NCBI RefSeq assembly: GCF_039538145.1
Contig: NZ_BAABBV010000001.1
Span: 2,108,001-2,172,000 of the forward strand
Length of the DNA: 64,000 nucleotides
Direction of reading: 5' to 3'
DNA from: Gryllotalpicola daejeonensis
GTDB lineage: Bacteria > Actinomycetota > Actinomycetes > Actinomycetales > Microbacteriaceae
Part shown: positions 40,655-49,350 of the stretch, piece after piece
Position numbering within the stretch: the stretch's first letter is position 1
Layout of the letters: every line of letters starts with the position of its first letter
The notes under the pieces: generated by a model
What the model was told of the DNA's origin: nothing
The model's database searches: none
The model's input: the letters and a program-made list of their open reading frames with translations, nothing else
Position numbers and translations under genes: made by a program

Positions 40655-41899
40655 ATGAACACCGCACGCACGCTGCCTCGCGCAGCCTCGTATTGGACCG
40701 CGGCCGCGGTCGCCGCCATCGCGCTGTGGACAAGCGGCGCCCCGAGCACCAGCTATCCGCTGTACGAGTCGCAATGGCACGTCAGCACGGCGGTGACGAA
40801 CGGGGTCTTCGCCGTCTATCCGGCGGCGCTCGTCGTCGTGCTTCTCGTTTTCGGCGACCTCGCCGACCACATCGGCCGGCGTGCCGCGATCCTGCTCGGT
40901 CTCGCGGCCATGCTCATCGGAACCCTGATGTTCGCGGTCGCGCCGAACATCGGCGTCGTCTTCGTCGGCCGCGTGTTCATGGGCGTCGGTGTGGGCCTCG
41001 CACTCAGCCCGGCCTCCGCAGCCGTGCTGGAGTTCAGCAAGCCGGGGCGCGAGCGCGCGGCCGGCTCCGTGACCACGGCGGCGACCGCGCTGGGCCTCGC
41101 TTTCGCGACGCTCATCGGCGGTGCCCTGATCCAGTACGCGCCGTTCCCGTTGCACCTCGACTTCTGGGTGCTGACGGTGGTGATCGCGGCCCTCGCCGCG
41201 AGCGTCTGGTTCATGCCGCGTCACACCCGTGACGAGTCTCGCGGCAGGTGGCGGCCTCGCGGGGTCGCCGTCGCCCCCGGCATCCGTCTGCTCTATGTCG
41301 TCGCCGCCCTGTCGATGAGCACCGCGTACATGTTCGGCGCGGTCATCCTGAGTCTCGGCGCGACGATCGCCGAGCAGATCACGCACGCGACGAATGTGCT
41401 CGAGGTCGGCGCGATCATGGCCGTCATGTCTGTGTTCATCGGCGCGACCGCGCTTGCGACGAAAGGCGTGCGGCCGCGCAACTCGATCTCGGTCGGAGCG
41501 TTCGTGACCCTCGCGGCGTTCGCGCTGCTTCTCGATGCGTCCTACACCGGGTCGCTCGGGGTATTCGTCGCAACGACGATCGTCGCCGGCTCGGGCTACG
41601 CGCTGATGTTCTCGGGCTCGCTGGCCCTGATCAGCCAGAACGCGCCCGCTCACCACCGCGCGGGCACGATCTCGGCCGTGTACCTCGTGGCGTACCTGAT
41701 GCAGGGTGCCACGGCGGTCGCGCTCGGGCTCATCGCCACCGGCACCGGCTTGCGCAGCGCGCTCGACGTCGGCGCGGTCGCCGTGGCCGTGTTCGCCCTC
41801 GGCGCGCTGGTGACGGCGCAGGTGCTGCGGGCGCGGCAGAATGCTGCGGACGCCCCCGCGGCATCAGCTCGCACCGCCCCCCTGGTTCTCGAGGAGTGA
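40655..41899 (+). CDS. MFS transporter
   Basis: 414 residues, 12 membrane segments. Motif A is LVFGDLADHIGRRAAILLGL after TM2, and motif B/C-like stretches are FVGRVFMGVGVGLALSPASAAVLEF and TTAATALGLAFATLIGGALIQ. It belongs to the general drug/metabolite exporter group. ATG at 40655 with GAGGACCAG upstream. The HxlR gene starts 2 bp after its stop, so the pair is one operon and the regulator probably represses both via the repeat at 40603-40635. It may export a product or toxic substrate of the preceding fused flavoenzyme, 83 bp upstream on the same strand. Confidence 0.85.
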   Translation: MNTARTLPRAASYWTAAAVAAIALWTSGAPSTSYPLYESQWHVSTAVTNGVFAVYPAALVVVLLVFGDLADHIGRRAAILLGLAAMLIGTLMFAVAPNIGVVFVGRVFMGVGVGLALSPASAAVLEFSKPGRERAAGSVTTAATALGLAFATLIGGALIQYAPFPLHLDFWVLTVVIAALAASVWFMPRHTRDESRGRWRPRGVAVAPGIRLLYVVAALSMSTAYMFGAVILSLGATIAEQITHATNVLEVGAIMAVMSVFIGATALATKGVRPRNSISVGAFVTLAAFALLLDASYTGSLGVFVATTIVAGSGYALMFSGSLALISQNAPAHHRAGTISAVYLVAYLMQGATAVALGLIATGTGLRSALDVGAVAVAVFALGALVTAQVLRARQNAADAPAASARTAPLVLEE

Positions 41900-41901
41900 C
41901 C

Positions 41902-42450
41902 ATGCCAGATACGACCATGAGCACGCACGAACTCGACCCGGTCGACGCCCGCGAGTACCAGGCGCTCTGCTCGATCTCGCGCACCGTCGACATCCTGGGT
42001 CCGCGCTGGAACTTCCAGATCATGCGCGAGGCGCTCGCGGGCATCACCCGCTTCGCCGATTTCCGCGAGATGCTCGGTGTTTCTCCCGATGTGCTGAGCG
42101 CTCGACTCAGCTCGCTCGTCGAGGCGGGGGTGCTCGAGCGCCGGAAGTACCACGCCCCCGGCGAGCGCGCCCGCGACGAGTACGTGCTGACCCAGGCAGG
42201 CCGAGAGCTCGACATCGTCATCTCGGCGCTGCGCGACTGGGGCGACCGGCACGCACCGGGGGAGTTCGGGCCGATCAGCCGCCGCGTGCGCCGCAGCGAC
42301 GACACCCCCGTGCATGTGGCCTATGTCGACGAGTCAGGGCACGAGGTGCCCTCGGAGGATGTGGTCGCCCTGCCCGTCGAGTCGTCCCCGGCGGTGCGCT
42401 TCTACGCGCGCCGCGGGGAGCTGGTGAAGCGGGCGGCCGCGACGCGCTGA
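41902..42450 (+). CDS. HxlR family regulator with C-terminal extension
   Basis: 182 residues. The DUF24 winged helix covers residues 18-110: ALCSISRTVDILGPRWNFQIMREALAGITRFADFREMLGVSPDVLSARLSSLVEAGVLERR, with the conserved Cys before the HTH. The extra 70 residues (VRRSDDTPVHVAYVDESGHEVPSEDV) resemble the C-terminal tail found in longer HxlR proteins and may bind ligand. ATG at 41902 with GAGGAG upstream, 2 bp after the MFS stop. Second HxlR within 4 kb. Confidence 0.9.
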   Translation: MPDTTMSTHELDPVDAREYQALCSISRTVDILGPRWNFQIMREALAGITRFADFREMLGVSPDVLSARLSSLVEAGVLERRKYHAPGERARDEYVLTQAGRELDIVISALRDWGDRHAPGEFGPISRRVRRSDDTPVHVAYVDESGHEVPSEDVVALPVESSPAVRFYARRGELVKRAAATR

Positions 42451-42463
42451 TCGCCGGATGCGC

Positions 42464-42489
42464 GGGCAGGCGGCACGGGCAGGCGGCAC
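42464..42489. repeat. Two 13-bp tandem repeats after the hxlR gene
   Basis: GGGCAGGCGGCAC occurs twice in immediate succession, 14 bp after the stop at 42450. Probably a slippage product; no function visible. Confidence 0.5.
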
Positions 42490-42568
42490 GGACGGGCAAC
42501 GCTGCGACCGCGGCGTCAGCATCCGTTTTCGTAATATTTCTAGATGATCTGGAATGCAGAGCAGTTGA

Positions 42569-42603
42569 ATGCAATTGCATGCATCAGACGGGGCGATCGC
42601 CCC
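42569..42603 (+). promoter_or_regulatory. Two perfect palindromes upstream of yceI
   Basis: ATGCAATTGCAT (42569-42580) and GGGGCGATCGCCCC (42590-42603), 53 and 30 bp before the yceI ATG, downstream of an AT-rich patch with TAATAT (42532-42537). The first looks like a MarR-type operator; the second could be a leader hairpin. No regulator gene of that type is adjacent. Confidence 0.45.
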
Positions 42604-42632
42604 GACCACCAGATCAGCCAGAAGGACGAGCA

Positions 42633-43187
42633 ATGACCGACACGATCACCATTCCGGGCTACCGCGCCGGCACCTGGGTCGTCGACCCCGCCCACACCGA
42701 AGTGGGCTTCAGCGTGCGCCACCTCATGATCGCGAAGGTGCGCGGCAAGTTCGAGAAGTTCGAGGCGACCTTCGTGACCGCCGAGAACCCCCTCGAGTCG
42801 TCCGTCACCGCGAAGGCCGAGGTCGCCTCGGTGAACACGAACGAGCCGAATCGCGACGCGCACCTGCGCACCGGCGACTTCTTCGAGGCCGAGAAGTTCC
42901 CCTACATCGAGTTCGTCTCGACGGGCATCCGCGTCGAAGACGGCGACTTCAAGGTCGACGGCGACCTGACCATCAAGGGCACGACCAAGCCGGTGACGTT
43001 CGACTTCGAGTTCGCCGGGTTCCAGTCGGACCCCTACGGCAACTACAAGGCCGGGGCGACGGCGACGACGAAGATCAAGCGCGAGGACTGGGGCCTCACG
43101 TACAACGCGGCGCTCGAGGGCGGCGGCGTGCTGATCGGCTCTGAGGTCACCATCACGATCGAGCTCGAGGCGACGCTGCAGGCGTAG
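42633..43187 (+). CDS. YceI family lipid/isoprenoid-binding protein
   Basis: 184 residues, extended beta-barrel that binds long polyisoprenoids or lipids. Family pattern: GTWVVDPAHTEVGFSVRHLMIAKVRGKF, NRDAHLRTGDFFEAEKFPYIEFVST, GDLTIKGTTKPVTFDFEF and the end GSEVTITIELEATL. Unlike E. coli YceI it has no signal peptide, as is usual for actinobacterial members, so it acts in the cytoplasm. ATG at 42633 with GAAGGACGAG upstream. Monocistronic; convergent with the luxR gene. Confidence 0.92.
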   Translation: MTDTITIPGYRAGTWVVDPAHTEVGFSVRHLMIAKVRGKFEKFEATFVTAENPLESSVTAKAEVASVNTNEPNRDAHLRTGDFFEAEKFPYIEFVSTGIRVEDGDFKVDGDLTIKGTTKPVTFDFEFAGFQSDPYGNYKAGATATTKIKREDWGLTYNAALEGGGVLIGSEVTITIELEATLQA

Positions 43188-43226
43188 CCCTCGCCGCGCA
43201 GCAGGCGCGGGCGGCGCGCCGCGCGC

Positions 43227-44357
43227 TCAGTACCGCGCGAACGCCCCGTCCGCGCCCAGTTGCGAGCCGATCCGCGGCTCGTACTGGTCGAAGTAGACCC
43301 GGGCGATCAGCTCGCGCCTGCTGCGCACATCGGCCTTGTCGAAGACCGACTTGAGGTGGTCCTGCACGGTGTAGGGCGACACGTGCAGGGCATGTGCGAT
43401 CTGCCTGGTGTCCGCGCCCTGCAGCACGAGCTGCGTCACGTCGCGCTCGCGCGGGGTCAGATCGAAGGCCGAGACGACGATCGTCACGATCTCGGGCGGC
43501 CTGGCCTCTTCGATGGTGACCACGACGTCGCCGGCGCGCTCTGCCGTGCCTGTCAGCGCCGACGCGTGCAGCAGCAGCCACAGCCCGTCGGCCGAGCGCA
43601 CCCTGATGCGCGCCTGCGGGACGTTCTCGCCGCGCAGTCGCCGGCGCGCCGTCGCCACGAGCCCGGCGAGCATCGCCATCGGATCGGCAGAGTGGTCGGC
43701 CGAGCGCAGCAGCTCGAGCCGCGCAGCCGCGCCTGCGCTGAACTGCACGATCTCGTCGTCGCGGTCGACGATGACGACCGCCGGACCCGCGTCCGTCATC
43801 GCGCTGGCCCCCGCCACCTGCACCAGAATCCCGTTGCGGATGCCGCGGGCGAAGGACGACGCCAGCTCGGCGACGAACTCGCCATCGGACGCAGTGAAGG
43901 CCGGGTCGCCGGCGCCCCGGAACAGCGACATCGAACCCCAGAACGTCTCGCCTGCGCGGAAGAGGACGCGCACCTCGTCGGTGAATCCGTAGGCCGGCAC
44001 CATCAGTCGCGACATCCGCACCGAGCGCTCGAGCTCGCCGCCGGTCTCGAGGTGCATCGACACGGCGGTGCGGCCGTCGTCGAACATCCGGCGGAAGGTG
44101 GTGGTCTCGTCGGACTCGTACTCGATCTGCCCGAACAGCCCGTCGTTCTCGTTGCTGCCCGCCAGCATCCCGTACTTGCGCGCGCTGGTCAGCAGCCGGG
44201 TCGCCGGGTCGTGGGTGCCGATGCAGGCGCCGACGTGCGGCAGCGCGCGGCCGAGCGACTCGACCGCCTCAGAGAGGAAGGTCTCGAGTTCAAGACCCGC
44301 CCGGGCGAGGACCTCGAGGTCGCCGCGGGCGCGCTCGGCGACCAGAGAGTGTTGCAT
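43227..44357 (-). CDS. LuxR family regulator with N-terminal sensor domain
   Basis: 376 residues. The C-terminal LuxR HTH is LTPRERDVTQLVLQGADTRQIAHALHVSPYTVQDHLKSVFDKADVRSRRELIARV (about residues 298-352). The N-terminal 160 residues look GAF-like (VGACIGTHDPATRLLTS..VPAYGFTDEVRVLFRAGETFWGSMSLFRGAG) and a middle PAS-like part (AGPAVVIVDRDDEIVQFSAGA) follows. ATG at 44357, no Shine-Dalgarno; the longer frame upstream is antisense to the next gene's leader. Divergent from the FAD oxidase gene across 187 bp, so it probably controls it. Confidence 0.85.
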   Translation of the reverse strand: MQHSLVAERARGDLEVLARAGLELETFLSEAVESLGRALPHVGACIGTHDPATRLLTSARKYGMLAGSNENDGLFGQIEYESDETTTFRRMFDDGRTAVSMHLETGGELERSVRMSRLMVPAYGFTDEVRVLFRAGETFWGSMSLFRGAGDPAFTASDGEFVAELASSFARGIRNGILVQVAGASAMTDAGPAVVIVDRDDEIVQFSAGAAARLELLRSADHSADPMAMLAGLVATARRRLRGENVPQARIRVRSADGLWLLLHASALTGTAERAGDVVVTIEEARPPEIVTIVVSAFDLTPRERDVTQLVLQGADTRQIAHALHVSPYTVQDHLKSVFDKADVRSRRELIARVYFDQYEPRIGSQLGADGAFARY

Positions 44358-44364
44358 CCATTTA

Positions 44365-44393
44365 GTGTGCGCTGAAAACTGAGAATTGCACAC
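44365..44393. promoter_or_regulatory. Inverted repeat in the luxR / FAD-oxidase promoter region
   Basis: GTGTGC (44365-44370) and GCACAC (44388-44393) arms separated by 17 bp of AT-richer sequence, 8 bp before the luxR start. It may be a LuxR site; the rest of the 187-bp gap shows no other clear signal apart from the AAGGAA ribosome-binding site of the oxidase. Confidence 0.4.
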
Positions 44394-44544
44394 CCCAGGT
44401 TTCTGGGGGTTCCGATTGCCCGCTGGCGCGGGATGGTGCGCGGATGCCTCGCCTTCGCACTCTGGAGCACGGCGCCGTTCTGCGCCATCACTCCCACCAC
44501 CCCCGCGTCGCCGCTGGCTGCGACGCCGAAAGCAAGGAACCCCC

Positions 44545-45921
44545 ATGTCTGACGACCTCGCACTGCGCCCCGCCGTGCTCGATCGCACGCTCTGCGGCGG
44601 CCGCATCTGGCTGCCTGAGGACCCCGGCTATGACGAGCACCGCCTCGGCTGGGCACTCGCCGCCGATCTGGCGCCCGCCGCCATCGCCTTCCCGCACTCG
44701 GTCGACGAGGTGATCGCCGTCGTGCGCGCCGCCGTGGCCGCGGGCTACCGGGTCGCCCCGCAGAGCACCGGGCACGGCGCCGGCCCGCTGGCCGACCAGG
44801 ACCTCTCGAACACCGTGATCGTGCGCCTCTCGGAGTTCACCGGAGTCAAGATCGACGCAGAGGCCGGTACGGCCCGCGTCGTCGGGGGCACCCTCTGGGA
44901 AGATGTCATCGCCGCCGCGGCGGAGTTCGGCTTCACCGCTCTGCACGGCAGCGCGGGCGACGTCGCCGTCGCGGGCTTCGCGCTGAACGGGGGGCTGTCG
45001 TTCTACGGCCGCGAGTTCGGGCTGTCGGTGAACCGCGTGCGGGCTGTCGAGCTCGTCACCGCCGCCGGCGAGCTCGTGCGGGCGTCCGCCGACGAGAACG
45101 CCTCGCTGTTCTGGGCGGTGCGCGGCGCCGCCGGGAACTTCGGCGTCGTCACCGCCGTCGAGCTCGACCTGCTGCCGTTCAGCGACGTCTTCGCCGGCAT
45201 TCTCCTGTGGGACCGCCGACGTGCCGCAGAGGTCGCACGCGTCTGGCGCGACTGGGCGGCCGATGCCCCCGAGCAGGTCACCACCTCGCTGCGGGTCTTC
45301 TCGTTCCCGCCGCTGCCCGAGCTGCCGCCCTTCCTCGCGGGCCGAGACGTCATCGCCATCGACGGCGCGGTGCACGCCGACGACGCTGAGGCCGAGCGCA
45401 TCCTCGCCCCGCTGCGTGCGCTCGAGCCCGAGCTCGACACCTTCGCGCGCATTCCGAGCACCGGGCTCGTCGCCGTGCACATGGACCCGCCGGAGCCCAC
45501 CGGCTCTGTCAGTGACCACCGCGTGCTCGGTGAGCTGCCCGACGAGGCCATCGAGACGCTGCTCGCTCAGATCTGGCCGGAACTGCCCAGCGGTCTGCTC
45601 TGCGCCGAACTGCGTCAGCTCGGCGGAGCACTCTCTCGCCGCCCGCACGACGCGGGTGCGATCGGCTCGATCGAGGGGGCCTTCGCCCTCTTCACCCTCA
45701 CGATGGCGCCGGTTTCCGCAGCGGTGGAGCCCGGGCTCGCCGCCGTGCGCCGCGCAGCCGAGGCGTTCGAGCCCTGGGCCGCGCCCGCGCGACTGCCCAC
45801 CTTCAGCGAGAACCGCACCGACGGCGGCAGGCTCTTCGGCGGCGCTCGCGAACGCCTCGCCTACGAGACGGTTCGCATGGACCCGAACCGCGTCTTCCAG
45901 GCGCACCACCCGGTCCGCTGA
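44545..45921 (+). CDS. FAD-binding (PCMH/berberine-bridge type) oxidoreductase
   Basis: 458 residues. FAD anchoring region QSTGHGAGPL (His near residue 75), GDVAVAGFALNGGLSFYGREFGLS where the second, Cys attachment is missing, SLFWAVRGAAGNFGVVTAVEL, and a C-terminal RMDPNRVFQAHHPV in place of the usual DPxNvFrxNQNI. Such enzymes oxidise sugars, alcohols or alkaloids with O2 or another acceptor. ATG at 44545 with AAGGAA upstream. It is divergent from LuxR and followed by tetR after 57 bp. It is the second flavoprotein of this class in 8 kb, but shares only family-level similarity with the fused one. Confidence 0.88.
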   Translation: MSDDLALRPAVLDRTLCGGRIWLPEDPGYDEHRLGWALAADLAPAAIAFPHSVDEVIAVVRAAVAAGYRVAPQSTGHGAGPLADQDLSNTVIVRLSEFTGVKIDAEAGTARVVGGTLWEDVIAAAAEFGFTALHGSAGDVAVAGFALNGGLSFYGREFGLSVNRVRAVELVTAAGELVRASADENASLFWAVRGAAGNFGVVTAVELDLLPFSDVFAGILLWDRRRAAEVARVWRDWAADAPEQVTTSLRVFSFPPLPELPPFLAGRDVIAIDGAVHADDAEAERILAPLRALEPELDTFARIPSTGLVAVHMDPPEPTGSVSDHRVLGELPDEAIETLLAQIWPELPSGLLCAELRQLGGALSRRPHDAGAIGSIEGAFALFTLTMAPVSAAVEPGLAAVRRAAEAFEPWAAPARLPTFSENRTDGGRLFGGARERLAYETVRMDPNRVFQAHHPVR

Positions 45922-45978
45922 CCGCGTTCGGGGGCGGGCGGCCACGGCCCCGCCCGCCCCAGGCCGGATAATCGAGAC

Positions 45979-46566
45979 ATGACCGAGGCTCGGCCAGGGC
46001 GGGGCCGTCCGCTCGCCTTCGACCGCGACGCGGTGGCTGCGACCGCGATCGCGCTCTTCGGCGAGCGCGGCTACGACGCCGTCAGCATGGACGACATCGC
46101 CCAGGCCGCCGCAGTCAGCCGCCGCAACCTGTTCCGCCACTTCGCCTCGAAGGCCGAGCTCATCTGGGACGGCTTCGCGCCCGTGATGCGCGCCCGCAGC
46201 GAAGCGCTTCAGGGCGCGGCATCCCTGTCGCCCTTCGCCGCGCTCGAGCGCGCGACGCTCGCCGGCGCCGACGCGCTGCCCGACCTCGCGGCCGCGCGCA
46301 CGCGCCTGCGCATCATCGCGACGCACCCCGAGCTGATCGCATTCGGCTCGGGGCGCATGCACACGGGCTCACTCGCGCTTGTCGAGTACCTGATCGGGCG
46401 CGGCCTGGCGCCGCTCAGCGCGCGTGTGCTCGCCGACGGCTTCACGGTCGCGGTTTTCGACGCCTACCTCTTCTGGGCGACCGAGACGACGGATGCCTCG
46501 CCGCGGCCCACCCTCGAGAGGGCGCTCGCCCTGCTCGCCCGACTCGACGACGTCACCGGTCATTGA
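45979..46566 (+). CDS. TetR family regulator
   Basis: 195 residues. HTH at about residues 30-58 (GYDAVSMDDIAQAAAVSRRNLFRHFASKAELI). The SRRNLFRHF recognition helix and the Glu/Ala-rich C-terminal domain resemble regulators of the MftR-like subgroup, which bind acyl-CoA. A GATAAT -10 box lies 6 bp before the ATG, so the transcript is probably leaderless. It follows the FAD oxidase on the same strand; target unknown, no palindrome at its own promoter. Confidence 0.88.
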   Translation: MTEARPGRGRPLAFDRDAVAATAIALFGERGYDAVSMDDIAQAAAVSRRNLFRHFASKAELIWDGFAPVMRARSEALQGAASLSPFAALERATLAGADALPDLAAARTRLRIIATHPELIAFGSGRMHTGSLALVEYLIGRGLAPLSARVLADGFTVAVFDAYLFWATETTDASPRPTLERALALLARLDDVTGH

Positions 46567-46586
46567 GGAGCAACTGGAGCCTGCGC

Positions 46587-46600
46587 GCGTCTCGAGACGC
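46587..46600. repeat. Perfect palindrome in the tetR / GH66 convergent gap
   Basis: GCGTCTCGAGACGC, 14 bp, ends at the GH66 stop codon. It matches 24932-24945 except for one base. With the GAGGAGC just upstream it is a short version of the repeat cluster at 24932-25062. Confidence 0.6.
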
Positions 46601-48253
46601 TCAGTCCGTGAACGGCACGAAAACGAAGCCCCAGGTGGCGAGCGGCGGAAGGGGGAACTCGAGCGTCGTCTGTGAGGCAGACAGCGCGTCGTGCGCCTCA
46701 TCGTCTGCACCGACCGCTCCGGCGAGCGCGAGAGGGTCGGCGCCCGGCTCGATCCACACCGGTGCTTCGCGGCCCGTCACCGGTGCGAGCGTCAATGTCG
46801 CGCCGTCGAGCGCGGTTGCCGGGCTTTTTCCCGCGTCCCAAGCGCACTCGCTCTGGCCGAGCAGGTTGATCAAGTGGATCACGAGGCCTCGCGAAGTGCG
46901 CACCACCCTCGTCCAGACCGTTCCCGGCTCGGCCTTCGTCGAGAACCGCACCCCTTCAGCATCGAGCACTACGTCGTTGTTGATCCCGCCGGTCATGAAT
47001 TCGCTGACGTCCTGCTGGGCGGGGTCGAACAGCAGGTCGCCCCAGCGAACGGCGGCGTCGTACCACCGCGCGAACAGCCCGTGGCTCGTGAGCGGCAGGG
47101 TGTGGTTCTTCGGATAGTACGGGTCGGTCAGGGCGTGGCCTGCCTCGCCGAGCAGCAGATGGCTCGCTCCGTGGCTGAACGCGGTCGCCATCACAAGTTC
47201 CGCGGCGGCGTCAGCGCGCTCCGCAGACTCGGTCGCGTAGCAGGACAGATAGGCGGACAGGATCGGGGGATGCTCGGGCCGCAGCGCGCGCGTGCGGGTG
47301 GCGAGCAATCCCAGGTCGCCGAGCGTGTCGTGCGGCGGCCAGACCTCGATGTAGCTTGCGTCCTGCGGTGTGCCTGCGGTCTGCACCGTGCCGAAGTCAT
47401 TCACGTTGTTGAAGATGAGGCCGGCGTCAGGCACGGCAGCGCGGACCGCCTCGATCATCGTGGCGTACGACCGGTCGAGGTCCACGATGACGCCGTCACC
47501 GCGCAGAGCCCGCTTCGGCCAGCCGTATTGGTCGAGGTGGAAGCCGCGCAAAGCGGTTCCCGCGAGCGCCCGAGCGAGCATCGCACCGTAGTGCTCGAGC
47601 CAACGCGGCGCAGCAGGGTCGAGGAGCGTGAGGAACTCCTCCCCGAGCCGGTATGGAACGCCGTCCGCGCGCAGCAGGAGCTCACCCTTCCAGGCATCCG
47701 TCTCTGAATTGCCCACTGCATACACGGCCGAGTAGCCGAGTGGCAGCACGCCTGCTTCGTCGAACGCCGCAGCCAGCCCGTTGACGACCTCGAGATCACG
47801 AGGCTGGCCGAGCGGGTCGAGGTACTCGCGCTCCGGCGGCAACAACTCGGAGTGTCGGTAGCCCCAGTCATAGAACTGCGCGAGGTTCAGGTGCATGCGC
47901 CGGAAGAACGCGACGACCGACGCAGCATCGGTCTCTGCATCGAGCTTCGCGGTGAACCCATAGCGCGGCCGCTCGAATGGGCTGTCGAGCACATCGAAGG
48001 CGGTGCGAGCGACGATCGTGTTGTCTTCGACGAGCGCCACTCCGTAGCCGCCGAGCTCGTGCACGGACACCTCGATGCGCGTCGTTCCGGAATCCACCTC
48101 GACACGCGCGACCTCCTCGAGCAGGTGCGTCACGACGAGCGTGCGCTGCGTGCTTTGACCGGATGCCTCGCCGGCAAGCTCGATCTCGATGCGCTGCCCC
48201 GGCCGGTAGCTCGCTGCCGAGGGGATCAGAGTGATGTCGTCGTTCAGCTCCAC
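46601..48253 (-). CDS. GH66-like dextranase / cyclodextran-active enzyme, apparently cytoplasmic
   Basis: 550 residues. GH66 features: an N-terminal beta domain (residues 1-100), QFYDWGYRHSELLPPEREYLDPLGQ near residue 130, GLAAAFDEAGVLPLGYSAVYAVG, the catalytic Asp in RGFHLDQYGWPK (about residue 255), and the acid Glu in YIEVWPPHD (about residue 310), then a C-terminal beta domain. The family cleaves alpha-1,6-glucans or makes cyclic isomaltooligosaccharides, and known members are secreted. No signal peptide is present here; GTG at 48253 with GGAAGG upstream, overlapping the GH15 stop by 10 bp. It is the last gene of an import operon, so it likely acts on imported oligosaccharides. Confidence 0.82.
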   Translation of the reverse strand: MELNDDITLIPSAASYRPGQRIEIELAGEASGQSTQRTLVVTHLLEEVARVEVDSGTTRIEVSVHELGGYGVALVEDNTIVARTAFDVLDSPFERPRYGFTAKLDAETDAASVVAFFRRMHLNLAQFYDWGYRHSELLPPEREYLDPLGQPRDLEVVNGLAAAFDEAGVLPLGYSAVYAVGNSETDAWKGELLLRADGVPYRLGEEFLTLLDPAAPRWLEHYGAMLARALAGTALRGFHLDQYGWPKRALRGDGVIVDLDRSYATMIEAVRAAVPDAGLIFNNVNDFGTVQTAGTPQDASYIEVWPPHDTLGDLGLLATRTRALRPEHPPILSAYLSCYATESAERADAAAELVMATAFSHGASHLLLGEAGHALTDPYYPKNHTLPLTSHGLFARWYDAAVRWGDLLFDPAQQDVSEFMTGGINNDVVLDAEGVRFSTKAEPGTVWTRVVRTSRGLVIHLINLLGQSECAWDAGKSPATALDGATLTLAPVTGREAPVWIEPGADPLALAGAVGADDEAHDALSASQTTLEFPLPPLATWGFVFVPFTD

Positions 48254-49350
48254 GAAGTCGCCTTCCCGTTCAGCAGCAGTAGCTGCTTGGCGTGCGACCA
48301 CAGCAGCGGGTCGGCGACCGCGCCCCACCGCTGCTCCCATTTCGCTACGAACTCGGGCAGCTGTGGCTCGCTCACGACCTGCTCGGGAAGCGTTCCCGCC
48401 TCTGAGACGGCGCCCTCGACCCAGTCGACGGCCCGTCGATAGCCGGTCTCGTCGCCGTTCAAGCGGTCATGCCAGCCGAGCCACGCGGTGAGCAGGACCC
48501 ACGGGCTGCCGCCGTAGTAGTCGTCACCGAGATAGCGGCGGATGCCGCCGCTCGGCGACGCAAGCTCGCTGCGAATGCGCTCGATCGTCGCCGTCATCAC
48601 GGGGTCGCCCGCATCGAACAGTGCGAACGGAGTGGCAAGGGAGATCAGGCTGCCGTCGACGCGGGCATCCTCTGGTCCCTTCACGAATACGCCGTCGGCC
48701 ACGCACTTCCGCGCGATGAACGCGATGATCTCGGCCGCGCTCTCTTCGAACGACGCGTCGCCCAGCATGCGTGCTGCCGCGCGCAGCCCCGCGGCGAGCG
48801 CCGCGAGCGTCGACGTGTGCTGACGCTCGCCGAACTCTTCCCAGTAGTCGAAGCACGGCAGGCTCCAGGCGGCTTGCGCGTAACGCGCCGCCAGCCGGGC
48901 GCCCTCGGCGAGGTCGGGTGACAGCTCGGCGCCGAAGGTCGTGTGCAGCGCGAACAGCCACGTCCCGTAGCCGTCGAGCTGGAAATTCGGCCAGCCGTTC
49001 TCGTCGTCGCCCTCTTCCGTGCCGTCGAGGCGGTAGCGCGTCGGCAGCATGTCGGCGCGCTCGACGGGGACTCCGCCGGCGAGCGCCGCGATGATCTGCT
49101 CGATGCGCTCTGCACGCGCAGTGATCACACCGGCGACCCAGGCGTGGAACCGGCGCGCGGAATCGGCCTCGCCGATCGCGTCCAGCGCGAGCGCGCAGTA
49201 CGAGCCGTCGCGCAGCCAGCCGTAGCCGTACTGCGAGAAGTTCGGGCAGGCGATGTATGCACCCGACTCGGCCTGGCCGGCGAGCAACACCGCGCGACTG
49301 GTGTCGCTGAGCGGGATCTCGGGGGTCGTGATGGTCTGGGTTTGGCTCAA
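48244..49350 (-). CDS. GH15-type glucoamylase/glucodextranase-like enzyme, cytoplasmic
   Basis: 368 residues forming an (alpha/alpha)6 barrel without the N-terminal beta domain of secreted enzymes. Motifs: YGYGWLRDGSYCALALDAIG near residue 42, WPNFQLDGYGTWLFALH near residue 118, the general-acid Glu region CFDYWEEFGERQHTSTLA, and TLPEQV near residue 320 that could hold the general base. It should release glucose from non-reducing ends of alpha-1,6- or alpha-1,4-oligosaccharides. TTG start at 49350, with its first bases overlapping the permease stop (TTGA), and AGGAG about 12 bp upstream. No signal peptide. Confidence 0.8.
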   Translation of the reverse strand: MSQTQTITTPEIPLSDTSRAVLLAGQAESGAYIACPNFSQYGYGWLRDGSYCALALDAIGEADSARRFHAWVAGVITARAERIEQIIAALAGGVPVERADMLPTRYRLDGTEEGDDENGWPNFQLDGYGTWLFALHTTFGAELSPDLAEGARLAARYAQAAWSLPCFDYWEEFGERQHTSTLAALAAGLRAAARMLGDASFEESAAEIIAFIARKCVADGVFVKGPEDARVDGSLISLATPFALFDAGDPVMTATIERIRSELASPSGGIRRYLGDDYYGGSPWVLLTAWLGWHDRLNGDETGYRRAVDWVEGAVSEAGTLPEQVVSEPQLPEFVAKWEQRWGAVADPLLWSHAKQLLLLNGKATSWS

